This document shows positions 61,248 through 64,000 of a stretch of DNA of 64,000 bases, piece after piece; the stretch's first letter is position 1; every line of letters begins with the position of its first letter. The notes beneath the pieces are model-generated. The model had not been told where the DNA came from and searched no databases. It saw nothing but the letters and a program-made list of their open reading frames with translations. The DNA comes from Acidovorax sp. NB1 (GTDB taxonomy: Bacteria > Pseudomonadota > Gammaproteobacteria > Burkholderiales > Burkholderiaceae_C). Made by a program: the position numbers and the translations under genes. Location of the stretch: NCBI RefSeq assembly GCF_005405905.1, contig NZ_BJHU01000021.1, forward strand, positions 1-64,000. The letters are read 5' to 3'.

Positions 61248-62164
61248 GCACCCCTTTTCCTTCCGCACCGATGGCGTCGCCCGTGGTCACCGCCCATCCC
61301 GCAGCCGCCCAGCGCTCGACGCCTGCACTGATCGCTGCCAAACCTGCCACCAAGACAACGCCCAAACGCCCGCCACTCATGGCCCAGCCCCGTGTACAGC
61401 GCGTGGTGTACCCCGTGCTCGTCGGCCTGGTGCTGATCGCGCTATGGCAGGGGCTGGTCACAGCCATGGAGCTGCCGCCCTACCTGGTGCCTTCGCCCAT
61501 CCTGATGATGAAGACGCTGTTCACCGACTGGGCGGCCCTGGGCGGCTCGCTGTGGGTCACCGTCAAGATCACGGTACTGGCTTTTGTGGTGGCCACGGTG
61601 GCGGGCGTGCTGATCTCGTTCCTTTTTGTGCAGAGCAAACGCATCGAGACCGCGCTCTTTCCCTACGCTGTGCTGTTGCAGGTCACGCCCATCGTGGCCG
61701 TGGCGCCGCTGATCATCATCTGGGTGAAGGACCCGATGGCATCGATGGTGATCTGCGCCGCATTGGTCGCCCTGTTCCCCATCATCAGCAACACGACGCT
61801 AGGCCTGCGCAGTGTGGAGCCTGACCTGCAAAGCTACTTCCAGCTCAACCGCGCCACGCGGCTGCAGACGCTGCTGCGCCTGCGTATCCCGAGCGCACTG
61901 CCCTACTTCTTTGGCGGGCTGCGCATCTCCAGCGGCCTCGCGCTCATCGGCGCTGTGGTGGCGGAGTTTGTAGCCGGAACCGGGGGCCAGGGTGCAGGGC
62001 TGGCGTACCAGATCCTGCAGGCAGGCTTTCAGCTCAACATCCCGCGCATGTTTGCTGCGCTGCTGCTGATCTCGCTCACCGGCGTCGCGCTCTTCGTGCT
62101 GATGGCATGGCTCACGCGCGTCGCCCTGGGCGGCTGGCACGCCAGCGAAACGTCGCACGACTAG
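61244..62164 (+). CDS. ABC transporter permease (system 3)
   Basis: 306 residues from the ATG at 61244. A cytoplasmic, proline/alanine-rich N-terminal tail of about 50 residues is followed by six helices of the BPD_transp_1 type: VVYPVLVGLVLIALWQGLV, LWVTVKITVLAFVVATVAGVLISF, PIVAVAPLIIIWVKDPMASMVICAALVALFPII, and the EAA-like loop LQSYFQLNRATRLQTLLRLRIPSALPYFFGGL. It works with the ATPase encoded just before. The FAD oxidase gene follows after 101 bp. Confidence 0.93.
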   Translation: MSTPFPSAPMASPVVTAHPAAAQRSTPALIAAKPATKTTPKRPPLMAQPRVQRVVYPVLVGLVLIALWQGLVTAMELPPYLVPSPILMMKTLFTDWAALGGSLWVTVKITVLAFVVATVAGVLISFLFVQSKRIETALFPYAVLLQVTPIVAVAPLIIIWVKDPMASMVICAALVALFPIISNTTLGLRSVEPDLQSYFQLNRATRLQTLLRLRIPSALPYFFGGLRISSGLALIGAVVAEFVAGTGGQGAGLAYQILQAGFQLNIPRMFAALLLISLTGVALFVLMAWLTRVALGGWHASETSHD

Positions 62165-62265
62165 ACCTTTCAACCCCATCGCCAACACACCGCGCGCAGC
62201 CACTGGCGCGCGGCACGGGCTTCCTTTTGCCCCAAACGGCCAACAGCGGCCAAGGAGATACCGAC

Positions 62266-63651
62266 ATGACCACCACCGCCCAACAGCTCCCCGACCTGCT
62301 GCCCGACCTGGACTGGATCGCCGACCCGCTGCGCGTGGGCCGCCTCTCGCAGGACTTTGCCTGGTTCAGCCCCGTGCTCAAGCGCGACCTGGCGGGCAAG
62401 CGCGGCGACATCGCCGTGCGCCCGCGCACTGAAGCAGAAATCCGCCAGGTGGTAGCCGCATGCGCCAGCGCGGGCATCCCTCTCACCGTGCGCGGCAGCG
62501 GCACCGGCAACTATGGTCAGAGCACGCCACTGCACGGCGGCGTGATCCTGGACCTGTCGGGCTACAACGCCTTTGGCTGGGTGCGCGGCGGCGTGGGCCG
62601 CGCGCAGTCGGGCATCCGGCTGGCAGACTTTGACGCGCAGGCCAAGCCCCACGGGCAAGAACTGCGCTGGCTGCCCAGCACCTACCGCAGCGCCACGCTG
62701 GGCGGGCTGTTTGGCGGCGGCTTTGGCGGTGCGGGCTCCATCAACCACGGCCCGCTGGCCGCGCCCGGCAATGTGCTGGCCGTGCGCGCCATGACGGTAG
62801 AGCCGGAGCCCCAAGTCATCGAACTGCGCGGCCCCGAGGCCATGCTGCTGCACCACACCTACGGCACCAACGGCATCGTGCTGGAGCTGGAAGTGGCCCT
62901 GACCCCTGCCGTGGACTGGACCGAATGCATCGCCACCTTCGAACAGTTCGACGCCGCGCTGGAGTTTGCCGACCGCTTTGGCAGCGCACCCGGGCTGGAG
63001 AAAAAAGAGGTGTGTTTTGTGGCCGCCCCCATCCCGCAGTACTTCACCAGCCTGGCCGAGCACCTGCCCGCCAACCAGCACGCGGTGCTGCTGCTGGTGG
63101 CCCCGCACTCCGAGGCGGGCATGCGCGACATGGCGGCGCAGCACGGCGGCCAGGTCACCTACCGCAAGACCGCCGACGAAGTGGCCAGCAGCCACAAAAC
63201 CTTGCTCGAATACACCTGGAACCACACCACCCTGCACGCCCTGAAGGTGGACAAAGGCCTGACCTACATCCAGAGTGGCTTCAACCCCATGCACCGCCTC
63301 AAGCAGGTGAAGGCGCTGGAGGCCGCGTTGAAGGGCGAGGTGATGATGCACCTGGAGTTCTTGCGCACCAAGGAAGGCGCCTTCAACTGCAGCGGCCTGC
63401 AGATCATCCGCTACACCACCGAAGAGCGCCTGAACCAGATCATGCAGATCTACCGCGACCACGGCGTGCAAATCAACAACCCGCACGTGTACATCGTGGA
63501 AGACGGCAAGCAGAACAACCTGGACCCCGCCGTGGTGGGCATGAAGCGCCGCTTTGACCCGCAAGGCCTGCTCAACCCCGGCAAGCTGCGCAGCTGGTAT
63601 GCGGCCGAACCCCAGGTTGCAGCCCCTGCCCCCGCGCTCCAGACCGCCTGA
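62266..63651 (+). CDS. FAD-linked oxidase of the VAO/PCMH (GlcD-like) family
   Basis: 461 residues from the ATG at 62266 with AAGGAG upstream. PCMH-type FAD domain (about 45-220): DIAVRPRTEAEIRQVVAACASAGIPLTVRGSGTGNYGQSTPLHGGVILDLSGYN and GGLFGGGFGGAGSINHGPLA; the C-terminal cap (about 230-450) ends in FDPQGLLNPGKLRSWYA, the usual GlcD-type ending. It would oxidise a hydroxyl or amine group on the substrate or a late intermediate. It is the last gene of the operon. The electron acceptor (oxygen, quinone or the operon's ferredoxin) cannot be told. Confidence 0.9.
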   Translation: MTTTAQQLPDLLPDLDWIADPLRVGRLSQDFAWFSPVLKRDLAGKRGDIAVRPRTEAEIRQVVAACASAGIPLTVRGSGTGNYGQSTPLHGGVILDLSGYNAFGWVRGGVGRAQSGIRLADFDAQAKPHGQELRWLPSTYRSATLGGLFGGGFGGAGSINHGPLAAPGNVLAVRAMTVEPEPQVIELRGPEAMLLHHTYGTNGIVLELEVALTPAVDWTECIATFEQFDAALEFADRFGSAPGLEKKEVCFVAAPIPQYFTSLAEHLPANQHAVLLLVAPHSEAGMRDMAAQHGGQVTYRKTADEVASSHKTLLEYTWNHTTLHALKVDKGLTYIQSGFNPMHRLKQVKALEAALKGEVMMHLEFLRTKEGAFNCSGLQIIRYTTEERLNQIMQIYRDHGVQINNPHVYIVEDGKQNNLDPAVVGMKRRFDPQGLLNPGKLRSWYAAEPQVAAPAPALQTA

Positions 63652-63690
63652 CCCGCCACAGCCACATCTCCACGCGCCCTCGGGTTTCCT

Positions 63691-63787
63691 CCCTCTCCCC
63701 TCGCGGGAGAGGGCCGGGGAGAGGGGGCAGCGCCCCCAAGTAGCGCACAACCCCCTCTCCCCCACCCTCTCCCACCAGGGGAGAGGG
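63691..63787. repeat. Nested CCCTCTCCC/GGGAGAGGG inverted repeats
   Basis: Two hairpins with identical 9-bp arms, 63691-63713 (CTCGC-type loop) and 63765-63787, flank a G-rich centre, which itself can pair with its right side. Such elements are common dispersed intergenic repeats in high-GC proteobacteria. It lies after the FAD oxidase and may end transcription of the operon. Confidence 0.65.
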
Positions 63788-63819
63788 AGCCGCAAACCGG
63801 TCCCGCCCAGCGCAAACAT

Positions 63820-63879
63820 CTGGTCAAAAATGCCCCTTGCGCTTATCCACAGGGCATAATCAGCTACTCATTTAATAGC
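63820..63879 (-). repeat. Composite ~60-bp repeat, copy 8 (reverse)
   Basis: On the minus strand: dyad GCTATTAAATGAGTAGC (plus 63863-63879), a middle part with TAAGCGCAAGG, and the tail GGCATTTTTGACCAG. It lies 13 bp before the ureD start. Confidence 0.6.
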
Positions 63880-63892
63880 AAAACTCCGCACC

Positions 63893-64000
63893 ATGCCCTG
63901 GCACGCCCGCCTGCAGCTCGACTACACGGCCGAAAGCAACAACAACGCCCGCACCGTCGCCCGCTACGAGCACAACGGCCCGTTACGCATTCTGCAAAGC
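63893..64000 (+). CDS. ureD: Urease accessory protein UreD, N-terminal fragment
   Basis: 36 residues from the ATG at 63893, running off the right edge. The start MPWHARLQLDYTAE, then TVARYEHNGPLRILQS, matches the UreD N-terminus, where GPLRxxxS/P is well conserved. UreD helps load nickel into urease. In many bacteria it begins a ureDABC-type operon, so urease genes are expected just outside. That fits a pathway that can release urea from allantoate products. Confidence 0.85.
   Translation, partial: MPWHARLQLDYTAESNNNARTVARYEHNGPLRILQS

Overview
The window is high-GC DNA from a betaproteobacterium of the order Burkholderiales, most likely family Comamonadaceae (an Acidovorax-like organism). 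That rests on gene content, codon use, the REP-like unit with core TTCGACAAGCTCAGGCTGAA, and a roughly 60-bp intergenic repeat that I recall as common in that family. No database search was possible, so all family calls come from reading motifs in the translations. No rRNA, tRNA, CRISPR array or prophage was seen.

Layout. 0-8 kb: the 3' end of an IS5-type transposase, a PAS-GGDEF cyclase, a Crp/Fnr regulator with an FNR-type box, a porin, an EAL-CBS-GGDEF protein, a small lipoprotein and a RidA-family protein. 8-16 kb: urate catabolism: puuD (membrane urate oxidase with a cytochrome c domain), xdhC, uraH, a GntR/FCD regulator, puuE, a UraD-AllC fusion and an M20 hydrolase. 16-21 kb: a MocR regulator, a GNAT acetyltransferase and gamma-glutamyltranspeptidase. 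21-27 kb: the glyoxylate-to-glycerate route (gcl, hyi, glxR, a LysR regulator, ttuD). 27-37 kb: a DctA-type symporter, a solute-binding protein, a chemoreceptor, a second GntR, an NCS2 urate/xanthine permease, malic enzyme maeB and an HDOD protein. 37-41 kb: an NMT1-type ABC importer with a guanine-deaminase-like enzyme. 41-50 kb: a patatin-like lipase and an L-threonate/D-erythronate operon (GntR, GntP, ltnD, otnK, otnC, a secreted alpha/beta hydrolase, otnI). 50-54 kb: two transcription units, each with an NMT1-motif (xanthine-I) riboswitch, encoding a second NMT1-type binding protein, two 2-oxoglutarate/Fe(II) oxygenases and a VOC protein. 54-64 kb: a second guanine-deaminase-like enzyme, a RutR-type regulator and a nine-gene operon (ferredoxin, flavodoxin-fold reductase, cytosine-deaminase-like amidohydrolase, RidA, creatininase-family hydrolase, ABC importer, FAD oxidase), then the first codons of ureD.

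How it fits together. Most of the window looks like a purine and N-heterocycle scavenging region. Guanine would be deaminated to xanthine, oxidised to urate, opened by PuuD/UraH/UraD to allantoin, then taken by PuuE/AllC towards ureidoglycolate, glyoxylate and urea. Glyoxylate enters central metabolism through Gcl-Hyi/GlxR-TtuD, and urea would go to the urease operon that starts at the right edge. The least explained parts are the riboswitch-controlled 2OG oxygenases and the nine-gene operon behind a RutR-type operator and a sigma54-like promoter. These are my main candidates for undescribed biology.
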